A stretch of 64,000 nt of DNA from Eudorina sp. 2006-703-Eu-15 (lineage: Eukaryota; Chlorophyta; Chlorophyceae; Chlamydomonadales; Volvocaceae), in NCBI GenBank assembly GCA_003117195.1, contig BDSI01000135.1, positions 232,008 through 296,007 of the forward strand, given 5' to 3'. Shown piece after piece: positions 41,396-53,106 of this stretch. Positions within the stretch are counted from its first letter, which is position 1, and every line of letters begins with the position of its first letter. The position numbers were made by a program, and so were the translations under genes. The notes under the pieces were generated by a model. It saw only the letters and a list, made by a program, of their open reading frames with translations, searched no databases and was not told the DNA's origin.

Positions 41396-44281
41396 TTACC
41401 AACCCTCTCCCCGGCCTTTTGGACTTAAGGCTGTGTGCCCTTGCTGCCGGATTTTTTTTGTCGCTTCGCCACGCGCTGTTCCTGTGGCTCCTGGCGTTCT
41501 ACCTCGCGATGCACTCCATCTAAAACCTGCGGTCCTCCTGGAAGGTGTTGCTGGATCGCCTGCTGTTGGAACACCTGCTGCTCGAACATCTGCTGTTGGA
41601 ACATCCGCTGCTCGAACATCTGCTGCTCGAACACCTGCCGCTCGAACATCTGCTGCTGTTGGATCGCCTGCTGCTCGATCGCCTGCTAGCTGTTGGATCC
41701 CCTGCTGCTGGAACATCTGCTGCTGGAGGACTTGGTGCTGGGGCGCAGTCGCTGGCTGGGGAAGGCCGCTGGGAAGAGTGTTGTACACAGTCAGGCCACC
41801 GAGCCCGTACATATGTAGTACTGGATCAATCGCCGTCCCAGGGTGTAGTGCAATTTGTTGTGGCCCTAGAAAAAATGCTGCGAGCTCTGGGTCCATCGCA
41901 AGGGGCGCGCCAAGCTGCATGGCCACGGGCGCCATTGTTGTAGTTGCGATGGCGGTCGCCGCCTCGGCACGTAAGGCAGCGGCAGCCGCCTCGGCCTCCT
42001 CCTCAGCTGCCTTCACCGCTGCGGCCCTAGCTTCCCTGGGGGCCTTATCAGCCACCTTCTTGGCCGCGGCCGCCTCAGCTTTACGCTCCTCTCGCAGGGC
42101 CTGTGCGTCGGCTGTGTCTTTGGCACTCAAGACAGCCGTGTGTCGTAGCAGGCTAGTGAGATTGGCGTGTACGTACTTCGAAACAAGCTGCTGCATCAGC
42201 CGGCGGAGCTGGTCCTTGCCCTCCTTGCCACTGACAACTGTGTCGTATCGGTCCATGACGCCCACATCACGGCACATCCCTAGGAATGCCGCCCAGAGAG
42301 ACCGATCGCGGCGCATCAAATCCATCCATTTCTGTACAGCATTGGCGCCAATGCTGCTGATGTTAGAGGCCGTTTCAGTCCAGGCCATGAGCCGTTCCTG
42401 GACCTTCGAGGAACACATCGGGCATGGAAGGCAAATAAAACACCCATGTTAAGAGCCTGTCGTTCAAAGGAACACGGTCCTAGGTGTAAACATGACACAA
42501 ACTCGAGCACATCGGTATTTGGCAGAGACAACAGAATTCAGACGGGTAAGATCAATCCACCTGTTAATATACCTGTTTGAAGAACGTACTTCGAAACAAG
42601 CTGCTGCATCAGCCGGCGGAGCTGGTCCTTGCCCTCCTTGCCACTGACAACTGTGTCGTACCGGTCCATGACGCCCACATCACGGCACATCCCTAGGAAT
42701 GCCGCCCAGAGAGACCGATCACGGCGCATCAAATCCATCCATTTCTGTACAGCATTGGCGCCAATGCTGCTGATGTTAGAGGCCGTTTCAGTCCAGGCCA
42801 TGAGCCGTTCCTGGACCTTCGAGGAACACATCGGGCATGGAAGGCAAATAAAACACCCATGTTAAGAGCCTGTCGTTCAAAGGAACACGGTCCTAGGTGT
42901 AAACATGACACAAACTCGAGCACATCGGTATTTGGCAGAGACAACAGAATTCAGACGGGTAAGATCAATCCACCTGTTAATATACCTGTTTGAAGAACGT
43001 ACTTCGAAACAAGCTGCTGCATCAGCCGGCGGAGCTGGTCCTTGCCCTCCTTGCCACTGACAACTGTGTCGTACCGGTCCATGACGCCCACATCACGGCA
43101 CATCCCTAGGAATGCCGCCCAGAGAGACCGATCACGGCGCATCAAATCCATCCATTTCTGTACAGCATTGGCGCCAATGCTGCTGATGTTAGAGGCCGTT
43201 TCAGTCCAGGCCATGAGCCGTTCCTGGACCTTCGAGGAACACATCGGGCATGGAAGGCAAATAAAACACCCATGTTAAGAGCCTGTAGTTCAAAGGAACA
43301 CGGTCCTAGGTGTAAACATGACACAAACTCGAGCACATCGGTATTTGGCAGAGACAACAGAATTCAGACGGGTAAGATCAATCCACCTGTTAATATACCT
43401 GTTTGAAGAACGTACTTCGAAACAAGCTGCTGCATCAGCCGGCGGAGCTGGTCCTTGCCCTCCTTGCCACTGACAACTGTGTCGTACCGGTCCATGACGC
43501 CCACATCACGGCACATCCCTAGGAATGCCGCCCAGAGAGACCGATCACGGCGCATCAAATCCATCCATTTCTGTACAGCATTGGCGCCAATGCTGCTGAT
43601 GTTAGAGGCCGTTTCAGTCCAGGCCATGAGCCGTTCCTGGACCTTCGAGGAACACATCGGGCATGGAAGGCAAATAAAACACCCATGTTAAGAGCCTGTC
43701 GTTCAAAGGAACACGGTCCTAGGTGTAAACATGACACAAACTCGAGCACATCGGTATTTGGCAGAGACAACAGAATTCAGACGGGTAAGATCAATCCACC
43801 TGTTAATATACCTGTTTGAAGAACGTACTTCGAAACAAGCTGCTGCATCAGCCGGCGGAGCTGGTCCTTGCCCTCCTTGCCACTGACAACTGTGTCGTAC
43901 CGGTCCATGACGCCCACATCACGGCACATCCCTAGGAATGCCGCCCAGAGAGACCGATCACGGCGCATCAAATCCATCCATTTCTGTACAGCATTGGCGC
44001 CAATGCTGCTGATGTTAGAGGCCGTTTCAGTCCAGGCCATGAGCCGTTCCTGGACCTTCGAGGAACACATCGGGCATGGAAGGCAAATAAAACACCCATG
44101 TTAAGAGCCTGTCGTTCAAAGGAACACGGTCCTAGGTGTAAACATGACACAAACTCGAGCACATCGGTATTTGGCAGAGACAACAGAATTCAGACGGGTA
44201 AGATCAATCCACCTGTTAATATACCTGTTTGAAGAACCCGCCGACGGCCGGCTTGATAGACACCAGTTGTCCGATGGGCAT
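41396..44281 (-). CDS. Unrecognised Ala/Gln-rich protein; exon 2 duplicated in a 413-bp array
   Basis: Simplest model (minus): exon 1 44281-44225 (MPIGQLVSIKPAVGGFFKQ) spliced to exon 2 42403-41396, phase 0, 354 aa. Exon 2 starts VQERLMAWTETASNISSIG and continues with WMDLMRRDRSLWAAFLGMCR, then a long Ala/Glu/Lys helix (REERKAEAAAAKKVADKAPR), then a Gln-rich tail. Between the two exons lie four further copies of the exon 2 head, each flanked by usable splice sites, produced by the 413-bp repeat. The frame of the Gln-rich tail seems shifted by an extra CTAG at 41686-41689: the other frame reads FEQQMFEQRMFQQQMFEQQ and ends with a basic KRQKKSGSKG that would serve as a nuclear signal. The gene lies inside the P-like transposon candidate and starts close to the transposase stop, so it may be element-encoded or the transposase C-terminus. 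No domain recognised. Confidence 0.5.
42171..44235. repeat. 413-bp tandem repeat, five full copies
   Basis: Units start at 42171, 42584, 42997, 43410 and 43823 (5 x 413 = 2065 bp). Copies differ at only a few positions (for example C/T near 42248, A/G near 42308, C/A near 43287). Each unit covers the head of exon 2, the whole intron and the last 11-12 bases of exon 1 of the surrounding gene. Confidence 0.95.
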
Positions 44282-44300
44282 GGTCGCACGCAAGCTCTCG

Positions 44301-47300
44301 TCAAGGCAAAGTCGACTGGTCCCATGCATCTGCCAGGCCGTTACGCATGAGCTCCAGAACAGCGCGAAGGTCCAAAGGGGTCGTGTTAGCCATTGTCGGC
44401 GACCGCTGCAGGCCCATCACAGCCCAGCCGCCAATATAAGCACATGACGATTCACACGCGAACCTCTTAAACCCCCGATCGTGCTCGGCCTCCGTTGCCT
44501 CTAATGAAGTAAACGAAAGGGACTTGCGCTCGAAGACAACCTCACGCCGCAGTAGCCGGAAGCAGAAGTTGTAAAGAAGCCAAGCTGGCTTGCTGATTTC
44601 TGGAATCCCTGGACAAAGCGCCATACAACATGTCCGCCATAGCTGGGTGCTCACTAGCTTATATTTGAGATGGAGCAGGTCACGGAGTGACGACTTCGAC
44701 GGCTTCTTGCCGTAAACAGAGGACATGCTGCGGATCATCGAGTTGACGAATATGTCAAAAGGACCACCACTACGAAGTGGTCCATCGCTGTGCGGCACAG
44801 TTCCGAACAGGGCTGAAAGGTGTAGCGCTACAGAGTCAGTGGCTGTGGTATCCGACCTGTCCCCAGCCCCAGCGGCGGCCCCGATATCACCGACACAGGT
44901 TGTAATGTTGGGGTCCATAGACTGAAACGACTTTGTAGAGGTCAGGTCATCGCGAACATGATGCACGACTGCCATCGTATGGCTGAGTGGCTGGCCAACA
45001 GACCCGTTCGTTGGTCCTGCTGCCAAGGTCCCGTCAACATCCGACAGCTGCCAGTACTGGGAGTTGGATACAAAGCGCCGATGTGGCATGACCGCGGCCG
45101 CCAACTGACTTGCTGCTTTAGCACGGTCGTCTGCTGGCATTGACGCATCATCAGCGGCCTCGTAAGACTCAGTGCCAACCATGGTGACACCAAACGCCCG
45201 TTGTACTGCTCGGGCACGAAGATGCTGAATGCCGTTCTCAACGTTCAAAGCATTGGGCATCTTGTCGGCACCGCGAGCACGAAGCTGTGAGAAATGGTTC
45301 TCGACTGCATTCTGGTTCAGCGATGTGGCAACCAGGCCACCAGACGTCGCGGCCTCTGGCTGAGCGAGGTAGTACCGGGTGACAAGCACAAACCCAAAGC
45401 AAGCAACCTGCAAGCACGATCGGGGGTTTATTGACCGAAGCAAGGGTGTATGAATCTATGACAAGGCAACCAAGTGTACTATCTTAAACCTAGACGCACA
45501 ATGACCACAGCACCCGATTCAACCAAACACCGTGACTAACTCACCTGCAGGTCATAAGCGCATTGATCAGATAGCCCATGACATCCGGCCTTTTTTGCTA
45601 AGGTCCTCTTGAGAGGGCCGTTCTTCTCCGCCGCTGCCAGGTCCTCGTGCCATTGGTGACAGCGTGTGGCCGTACGGATCACCTGAGATATCCGAGCATC
45701 GGTGGGCTCCATGATGGGTTCACGCCGGTCTAGGACGACGTGTAAACTGTTGAAGATCCTGCAACGGTTGAATGGGGAGTAGACACAGCAGCGGGTGGAA
45801 ATCAGGTGCACAGCAAAAGGGCTCGCTGTTGTAGCGCAGTATTCGACAGCACCGACCCTGTATTCATGTGGACATTGCCTATCCTTACCTTGCGTAAGGC
45901 TCGACACGTGTGATGGCCTCCAATACCTCGGGCACCGGCTTGTTGGCGTCTGCTCCCCAGCCTCCCTGTCTAGCCCATTCTGCAAGCGCGATCATGCCCT
46001 CGAACGTCTCGGTGGCCAGATGGCATCGCATGCGTGACCAGGGAGTGAGGAAGAGGTGCGCTTTGTTACACCGTTGAACGGGTGGGCTGGAATGCAGATC
46101 CCACAGGATAGCCCGTTTCACATCTACCCACTTGACGGTATGGCCGTCCGCGTCCGACGCAGCTGTGGGCTTGACATCATCTTCGGGGCGTGGGATCCAG
46201 AAGGTTTGCCGTGTGTCATTCTTGCCCACGCCTGTGCAAAAGGTGCAATTCAGACCGTCAATCATAATTCAGCCATATTCAATAAAAGGCCATTACAATT
46301 ATCGTCCATGTACATGTAATTGCGCAGTACGGCTGTCGTACAAAAGCCCTTCCCGGGCCACCACATACCTTATCCACGCTAACAACCCCGCCCACACACC
46401 AAGCAACCCGAGCAAAGTGGCGCGGTATGCAAACTCACCTGATCCTGCGTAACTCTTGGACAAATTGTTGCGGCCTTTCTTGATGAGATGCGGAAAATCA
46501 GATAGGCAGATAATTGGCTGGTCTGGGAAGGCGGGGTGGCGAAACACTGCTAGATGCGCATCTGTCTTGTCACTGGGAAGCGGGATGTCGTATTCTGCAT
46601 GGTGATCATCAGAATCGGTGACAATGTCAGGATGTCGCTTGATTGGCAACAACATCCAACACGCGCGACCAATTCACACAACACTAGGTCACCCTCATGC
46701 GAACTTACTCTCGGCCATCTCCTTAGCAAACACAGGGTCCGCCATCAACCGGAAGAAAGAGCGGTTCTCAGCTGCCCCGTCAGCTACAAGGTAGACGACA
46801 CGCAAGCCCACCCGGGTGAGAAGGTTGATGCCCCCTTCCACAACATTCGCCAACTCCAACGCCTCCACACCGCCAGTGAAGACATAGCAGACCGGGTACC
46901 TGGGAAAAAACAACATGCTTCAGGGTCAGCCAGTTGGACCTTGTGACATTAGGTAGGGAGTAAATTATATGGGACGCGTCAAGCACTTGCCTGCATGTTG
47001 TAGCCCCCAAGCTGCTCCAACAAAACTCCAGTACGTGGGTGGCACTGGCATGGACCATGTTTGCAAGGTCGGACACGTCCACGTCCCGTCCAGCCAACAG
47101 GTCCGCCAGATAGTCGCCCTCACAGCGATCGGAAAGGTCAACAAAGCCAACCAGCTCGTTGGTAGAGAGCTTGAAGACCAACCCGCTCTTGATTTTCATT
47201 TCATCGAAGGCCAACCCCCCAAGTGCACAGGCCCCAGAATCCTTGACCAGCTTCGCACTTCGGCAGCAGCATTCTCCGTCCAGCCGCTACCCTCCATGGA

Positions 47301-49450
47301 GAAATTGTGATACCGCTTAACAGTCGACTGACTGGGCAAATTGAAAAGGCCGATGTGCTTCAACTCTTCGATACACCGCCGACCGCCCATGTTCTGGAGG
47401 AGGAGAGCGAACTTCATGGTCCTGAACACACGGTTGAGAAATTGGATAGACAAAGAATCGTAAGGCGCGGGTGATGCACCAACAGCAAAAATGGGCAAGG
47501 CTGGACACCAATCAATCGATAGGGACAGTTCAACGGCCTCAAAGTGTCCAACTGTTCGAGTGTCGTACTTACGAGGCGTGCCAACGCATGCCCTTGAGAG
47601 CCTTTGATCCGCCCTTCTCCTGCCTTCTCCAGTACTCGACCTGGTCATCAAAAAATGCTTTGAACTCCAGGTGGGCTTCCAGATACACGGCAGTGGATGG
47701 CGACTCCAGCGTCTTCCGACAGGTGTCACTCATACCCTCTGGAACCCAAATCATCTCGCTCTGGGACTGCTCGAGGGCATCGTGCGCCTTGTCGCCCATG
47801 GCGGCAATGGCGGCACTGGTGGCCGTCATTTGGGACTCCAGCTCCCGCGCGCGTTCCTCTGCAGCCTGCAACTGCGCAGATGTCTCTGCGAGCGCAGCTG
47901 CCTGCAAGGTATTGCGCCGCTGTGCAGCGTGGTGCGCGTCGCTGATGCGTGAACGCACCCTAGCGGCATCACGATGGCAGGCTGGACACCGCAAGAAGGT
48001 CCGGTTCCCACTAACCAAGCCACTGCAGTCGGGATGGACGAGGCGCGCCTCGGGGAGGCAGCCCCTGTTACTGTCGTCCAATGACAGAGACTGCTGAAGA
48101 AGAGACAGAGAAGACGGGTGTTCGCTGCTCCGGCTAGGGTCAAAGTGGACAATCCGTTGGATGTGGGTCGGCATCTCACCCAGTACCGCCAGCGCTTGCT
48201 GCGAAGCAGCTCCATAACACGGCTGGATTTCACTGACGTACTCCAGCAGGGACAGAAGATCCTCCTTAGAGGAGACACGCCCAGGGACAGGAGCGTCACA
48301 GGGCACGGGTATCAGCTGCCAGTACACATACAGCTGCACGGTCAAATCCGCCTGCACTGTGAGACGCGTCAAGTTTGCGCGATGGTGTCCGTCGCGCCAC
48401 GTGAATGTGTCCGGAACTGTCCAGCTCGGCCCGCCAGACAGCGTCCGGCCGGGCCACAACGGACTGGATAATGCTGAGCCTCGAGGTGGTGGGCAGCCGA
48501 TCAAATCCGTCATGGTCCACGGCCAGTGCAGACAGGATGTCCATAGCAAGGTAGGCCAGCTCCGACGAGACAGTAACGTCTCCCTGCAGCAGGCACGCAG
48601 CAACACAACAGCCATCTAAGATACGGTGCAACGAAAGACAGAACACAAAGACACAAACAGCAAGAGGTTCCGAAATCAGCACCTCAGGGCAAACCCAAAA
48701 TCGTGAGGTGCCCATCCCTTTTCGATCAGACCATCTTACCTTGCTGTCCAGCACACCGTGCAACCTGGCGGCGCACTCGGAGACGCTGAAGGCGGTGACA
48801 CTGACTGCGGCGGCGCTGTGGCGCTTCTGCTTCCCGATCTTGTGACGCGTGCTCTCCCAGAACCGCCTAAGTGAAACAGCGGTAAAGTCCCGACCACCCA
48901 CTGCGGCTAAAATCGCAGCGCTGCGCTCCCAGAAGACGTCCTGTGATGAAACATTCGGTGTGTGCTGATCCCGGAGCTCCTTCATCGCACCCATCATGGC
49001 GAGCCAATGGAAGAGGATCTCGGCGGGGCCCTGGTTGTCGCCACCAAAAGCATCAGTCGGAGAATCAGGCTGAAGGGCAGCGCCCACCGGGCGATCGTCG
49101 CCAACATTCCCAAGACCGACATCCAAGAGCAAGGATCGCTGCTTGGGACGAGCCGGGACATTGACAGTCTGTCCAAGAATCGTTGGAGACACATCAACCA
49201 TTGAATGGCTGGGGCCGGCCACGGGTGCAAGAGGAGGCGGCAGTGGATGGGAGGGCGAGGCTGACGGAGAGGATAAAGGGCTGAGAGGCGCCAGCGCACT
49301 TCTAACCGGGCTGTGCAGGGCTGGGGCCATGTGACCAACAGTGGCGACCACGCCCGTCACGCTGCTGTTGATCTGCCGCGAACGACGAGGCGTCACACGA
49401 CCGCCAGCAGCTGAACCACCCGTCGTGTCACCGTGAAGGCCGGCGCTCAT
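44301..49450 (-). CDS. P-element-type transposase, eight exons
   Basis: Exons (minus): 49450-48740, 48583-47573, 47421-46991, 46899-46709, 46594-46439, 46231-45889, 45758-45545, 45407-44301. The 46991/46899 intron begins GC (CAG|GCAAGT); the others are GT-AG. Exon 1 has a possible DNA-binding helix set (VSLRRFWESTRHKIGKQKR) in place of a THAP finger. Exon 2 has a CPACH pair and a coiled coil (ETSAQLQAAEERARELESQ). The RNase H-like catalytic core follows: LAFDEMKIKSGLVFKLS (first Asp), YVFTGGVEALELANVVEGG, GLRVVYLVADGAAENRSFFR, LSDFPHLIKKGRNNLSKS, then an insert, and LNQNAVENHFSQLRARG with the Glu. These are the hallmark blocks of P transposases. Two frame problems: a C6 run at 47215-47220 needs one more base, and the frame changes in exon 2 near 48350-48410. 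It would cut and paste the element. Confidence 0.8.
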
Positions 49451-50173
49451 CAGCTGCAAGGGGAGCAGGGAGGAGCCCGAGTTGAAGAACAGCTACGCCA
49501 CAGATGACTTCCTCGCACTGCCGCAGCCCCCTGACTGTGGTGAATGACCAGGCAGGACCCTGAAGTGCGCCAGGGCGTGGTGCCGCTCCTTCAACTCTGA
49601 TTCGGCAAGCTGTTCAGTGGAGGAGTGGGCAGTTGCTGTTTTGCACGCCGTGCGACGCATGGAGGAGTAAGGGGCTTAAGTCTCTTGGGTACATATTGCC
49701 TGGGGCTAAGCTACGATGGGTTAGTGTGACTCTGTAAGAATTGTTTCTACGCTGACAGCGTTGGTATAGATGTTAGCGGGATGTTAGTCGTGACCATGGA
49801 TGGCGTCCTTGGCGTGTCGCCGAATCGCATCCATCGACTTCTCTTAAACCATGATGGAGAAATAGTAACATTTAGAGGAAATGAAATATTAGGAATTTTT
49901 AGATCGGCAAATGCTGTAAGCGTAAAGAAAGGGTCCGTCCTCTGCCGTCCTTATTTTGTTTCTGTCTCCACAGTCGTTCGCTTCATTCGGCAAGCATGCC
50001 ACAGCTTAATTGAGTCAACCTTCATACATTGAACTGATTGGGTCCTTGAGATATGAACAAATGCCTAGCCAGACCCAATGACCCAGGCGTTGGAAATAGT
50101 TTGCGTCCGCGAAAATGATATGTGAACGCATCCTGAGTTAATAACTCAGTACGACACCTTTCTGGTTCATGCA
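49451..50173. other. 5' flank of the transposase gene
   Basis: About 720 bp between the transposase start and the right terminal repeat, AT-richer than the genes. It should contain the promoter. No gene was recognised, although one minus-strand frame runs from 50393 to 50022 across the terminal repeat. Confidence 0.45.
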
Positions 50174-50219
50174 TCATTTCCGGCACGTTTTTTATCAGCT
50201 TCATATATGAATGCCGCCT
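50174..50219 (-). repeat. Right terminal inverted repeat candidate
   Basis: On the minus strand begins AGGCGGCATTCATATATGAA. It pairs with 39803-39848 over 46 positions without gaps. Confidence 0.6.
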
Positions 50220-50927
50220 TAACACCTTTGGTGCGTATTGATGATACAGTGCTTGGTTGCAACGTGAAGAGATTTGGACTCGCTCGTCGTTGGATCGGAG
50301 TCCCAAAGCGAGCACAGTTCCCTGATATTTTACAATATGCGCATCCTCATATCTGAGTTTTCTCCTCCGGTCGTAAGCTTCGTGCTGCTGCAAGCGACCA
50401 CAACTTATGGTAGCATCCGTGCCTTTCCCTCGCGGCTATTGGAGGTGCTAACGAGCTGCGGGGTACAAGAGGTGAATCTGAGAGGCGCATCTCCGCACCT
50501 TGGCCGGGCACGCGCCCTTGGCCTGGCACGCGCTCTCTCCTCCTCTCTCTCCTCTTGCGCGCGGACTCCTCTCTCACGCACACAAGACCTGCTGCATTGC
50601 AATTTCGTCCACATACAACACGCGGTCTTTCTGCGTGCACCGCAACAGGCGCGTATTCCTGCATACTTCTGCTCCGATCCTTACAAGCACCTCTTCTTCA
50701 TCTCCACCTCTTCTCTACGCAACAACATAACACAACACGCTGCTGCAAGCAGGTACGCTACGGTGCACGGCATTATCACTCCGAAGCAAGGAACCCTTGC
50801 GCACACTTATGGACCTGCACACGCGCGCATACACGCGCGCACACATAATCTCACTCCCTCTACAGCTTCCCTCTACAGCTTGTAACTTTTTTCTTGTGCA
50901 TGCCGCTCTTGTTGCCAGGGCGCCACA

Positions 50928-53106
50928 ATGGCCTCTAAGAGGTGCCTTAGTGACATCATAGACCTAACAGAGGACGATGACAACCCGCCCGCCCAGAAAG
51001 CCAAGCTGACCCACGCCTCATCTCAATACACCAATGAGACGGGCAACCTGTGACGGCAGGTGAGGCATTTCTGTGCGTGGGTTGATTTCTCCCCTGCACT
51101 GCACATTCTCCACTCTTCACCTCTCCACCTTCATCTCCCTTCAACTCCCCACCCCTGCACTCTTTAAACGCAGGTGGGCAAGCCGCACGTGTATGATGAC
51201 CTCAACACCCTGGTTCCGGCCTTGAGCAGGGAGCTCAGCTGGAACGTCCAGGGTCACTTGGCCCTGTGGCCGGGGGCACTGGCAAAGGTGCCACCCGAGA
51301 CCTGGCGTGCGGCATTTATAGAGGCCGAGGATGCTAAAATCGTCAAGACATGGGGCAGGCGGCGGGTAGTGCAGTGGTACGACGCACGGAATGTGGTGAG
51401 CATTTGGGCTGGCGGTTGAGGGAGTCATGGGTCTCTACGTCCCAGTAGTGCAATGCGCATCTGATGCTTGTCTCGTCTCATTGCTCCCAGGGACTGCTCA
51501 AGAAGGAGGACGGTGCCTTCCGCATTCTCATGGAAACGGTGCACGACTACCTCGAGTCCAGGCTGCAGGAGGGGTGTGTGCCGCCGCTGGAGGAGCTCAA
51601 ATACTTCTTCGCCCTAAACAAGCCCGTGTCGAACGCTGGACAACGCTGTGACGACAGCCGTGTGGTGAGCGACAGCAGTAGGCTATGCGCGGGTTGTAAT
51701 GTAGTGCACACAGGTGTCTGTGATGTGTTGTGTTGTAATGTGTCGTGTTTCCATTGCACTCGCAGCACTCGGACGAGCCAGAGGAGGTATGGGAGCGTGA
51801 TGCTGAGGCGATGGGTCGGCCAGACCTCACAGGCACGAAGCAAGGCCGTGATCGTGTCGTGTTCAGGTTCGACATGCCATTCACGCCCGACCCGCTTTGC
51901 ACCTTCATCGACTTTGGTGCGTCATCTATGGCACCACTGGCCTGCTCCCTGCCTCTCTTCCACGGGGACGCTTACATGGGCACTGCGAAGGTGAGAAGGG
52001 AGGTGTACGTATGTATGCTTGCCCTCCTACTACTCTCCCCGTGCCTACTCCAACTATTATCCCCATGCATACTCCTACTCTCCACCCGTGCCGATTCCTA
52101 CTACTATCCCCGTGCCCTACAGATGATGGGCATGATGAAGAACGGTGATGGCGGTCGCAAGCCTCAGCATCAGCCCCGCACGGTCGGTGAGGGGATGTGC
52201 GGCAGTCTGATGATTGACCTGCCACACGACGAGACTCAGCATACAAGGCGCTCCACTTGATGGCCGCCTGCGCCAGGCACCCTCGGCCCCCATCGACACC
52301 GCTGCAGCACAGAAGGTGGCAACGCAGTTTGTGGACAAGCGCCTGTACATGGAGCCTATCGAGACGGGCAGCGAGATGGACTTTTTTCTCCACACCTACG
52401 AGCATTGCAATATTGCAGGTAATGACGAGGTGGCAAAGGGGTAGCGTACAGGAATTATCTTGGAATGTGGCGCGTGTGTAAGTGTCCTTGTCGTGCAAAG
52501 GTGCTTGTATATGGGTCATTAATGCCCTGTGTGCTTGCCTCGTTGTCATACACACACAGGGAACGTGGGCTGGTGGTGTATGCCAGTAAGTGCTTGCGGT
52601 CTGTGAGCGCCTATGCTTGGGCTGGGTTTGTGCCCTAGGGTAGGTGTGCAACCGTTGGGCTGTGCGGCGGTACCGCCGGCCTGCCAAACATTGAACGCCT
52701 GGAGTTTGTCAACTCCTTAATACCCGCCTCGACTGGCTTTCGGCATCTTGTGGGTTGCTGCGGCCTTTGCAACTGGATAGTGGGCCAACTGGGTACTGGC
52801 CCGCCAAGCATGCAGGGCAGCCGGGCACACAGGCGGTGCTCGTGTTGGCTTGCCTCTTGCCCCTTCGGGCGGAGCCCTTGCGGTCGCATCGAGGCCTTCT
52901 CGGTTACCAGCCTCCAGAGCGCTTCAGAGCCCTTCAGAGCGCTTCAGAGCCCTTCAGAGCGCTTCAGAGCCCTTCAGAGCGCCTTAGAGCCCTCCAGAGC
53001 CCTGCAGAGCCCTCCAGAGCCCTTCAGAGCCCTCCAGAGCCCTTTAGAGCCCTCCAGAGCCCTCCAGAAGCCGGTGCAGATTCCTCCAGAGGCTGAGCGG
53101 CTCTGA
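50928..53106 (+). pseudogene. Unrecognised seven-exon gene with a SUMO-interacting-type motif; two lesions
   Basis: Exons: 50928-51059, 51174-51395, 51491-51664, 51766-51990, 52123-52418, 52560-52585, 52639-53106. All introns are GT-AG and phases agree apart from the lesions. The N-terminus MASKRCLSDIIDLTEDDD contains IIDLTEDDD, a typical SUMO-interacting motif (hydrophobic core followed by acids), followed by a basic QKAKL. Middle blocks include YDDLNTLVPALSRELSWNVQ, LLKKEDGAFRILMETVHDYL and RFDMPFTPDPLCTFIDFGAS, which match no family I know. The last exon reads through a 10-bp minisatellite as SEPFRALQ-type repeats. Lesions: an in-frame TGA at 51051-51053, eight bases before the first donor, and a one-base frame change in exon 5 between DLPHDE and APLDGRLRQAP. 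Splice sites at every exon argue that the gene was functional recently, or that the lesions are sequence errors. Confidence 0.5.
52913..53078. repeat. 10-bp minisatellite (CCTTCAGAGC)n
   Basis: About 16 units of CCTTCAGAGC or CCTCCAGAGC and CGCTTCAGAG variants, within the last exon of the preceding gene. Confidence 0.9.

Larger units (their letters stand above)
39803..50219 (-). mobile_element. P-element-type DNA transposon candidate, about 10.4 kb
   Basis: Bounded by two 46-bp imperfect inverted repeats (39803-39848 and 50174-50219) and containing a multi-exon P-type transposase on the minus strand plus a second minus-strand gene. No 8-bp target duplication could be matched outside the repeats, so the exact ends remain open or the insertion is old. 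The 1.5 kb between the left repeat and the second gene, and the 720 bp between the transposase start and the right repeat, hold no recognised gene. Confidence 0.6.

Noticed and set aside
42171..44235. CRISPR-like or satellite array
   Set aside because: Units are contiguous 413-bp duplications without spacers and contain exon and intron sequence of the surrounding gene.
48337..48385. A 49-nt intron to explain the frame change in exon 2 of the P transposase
   Set aside because: GT and AG are present and the phase would fit, but 49 nt is shorter than usual for volvocine introns; an indel is equally likely, so it was left undecided.
51051..51053. TGA as a selenocysteine codon
   Set aside because: Green algae do use selenocysteine, but no Cys-homologous position, redox motif or SECIS-like structure was visible; a lesion or alternative exon is simpler.
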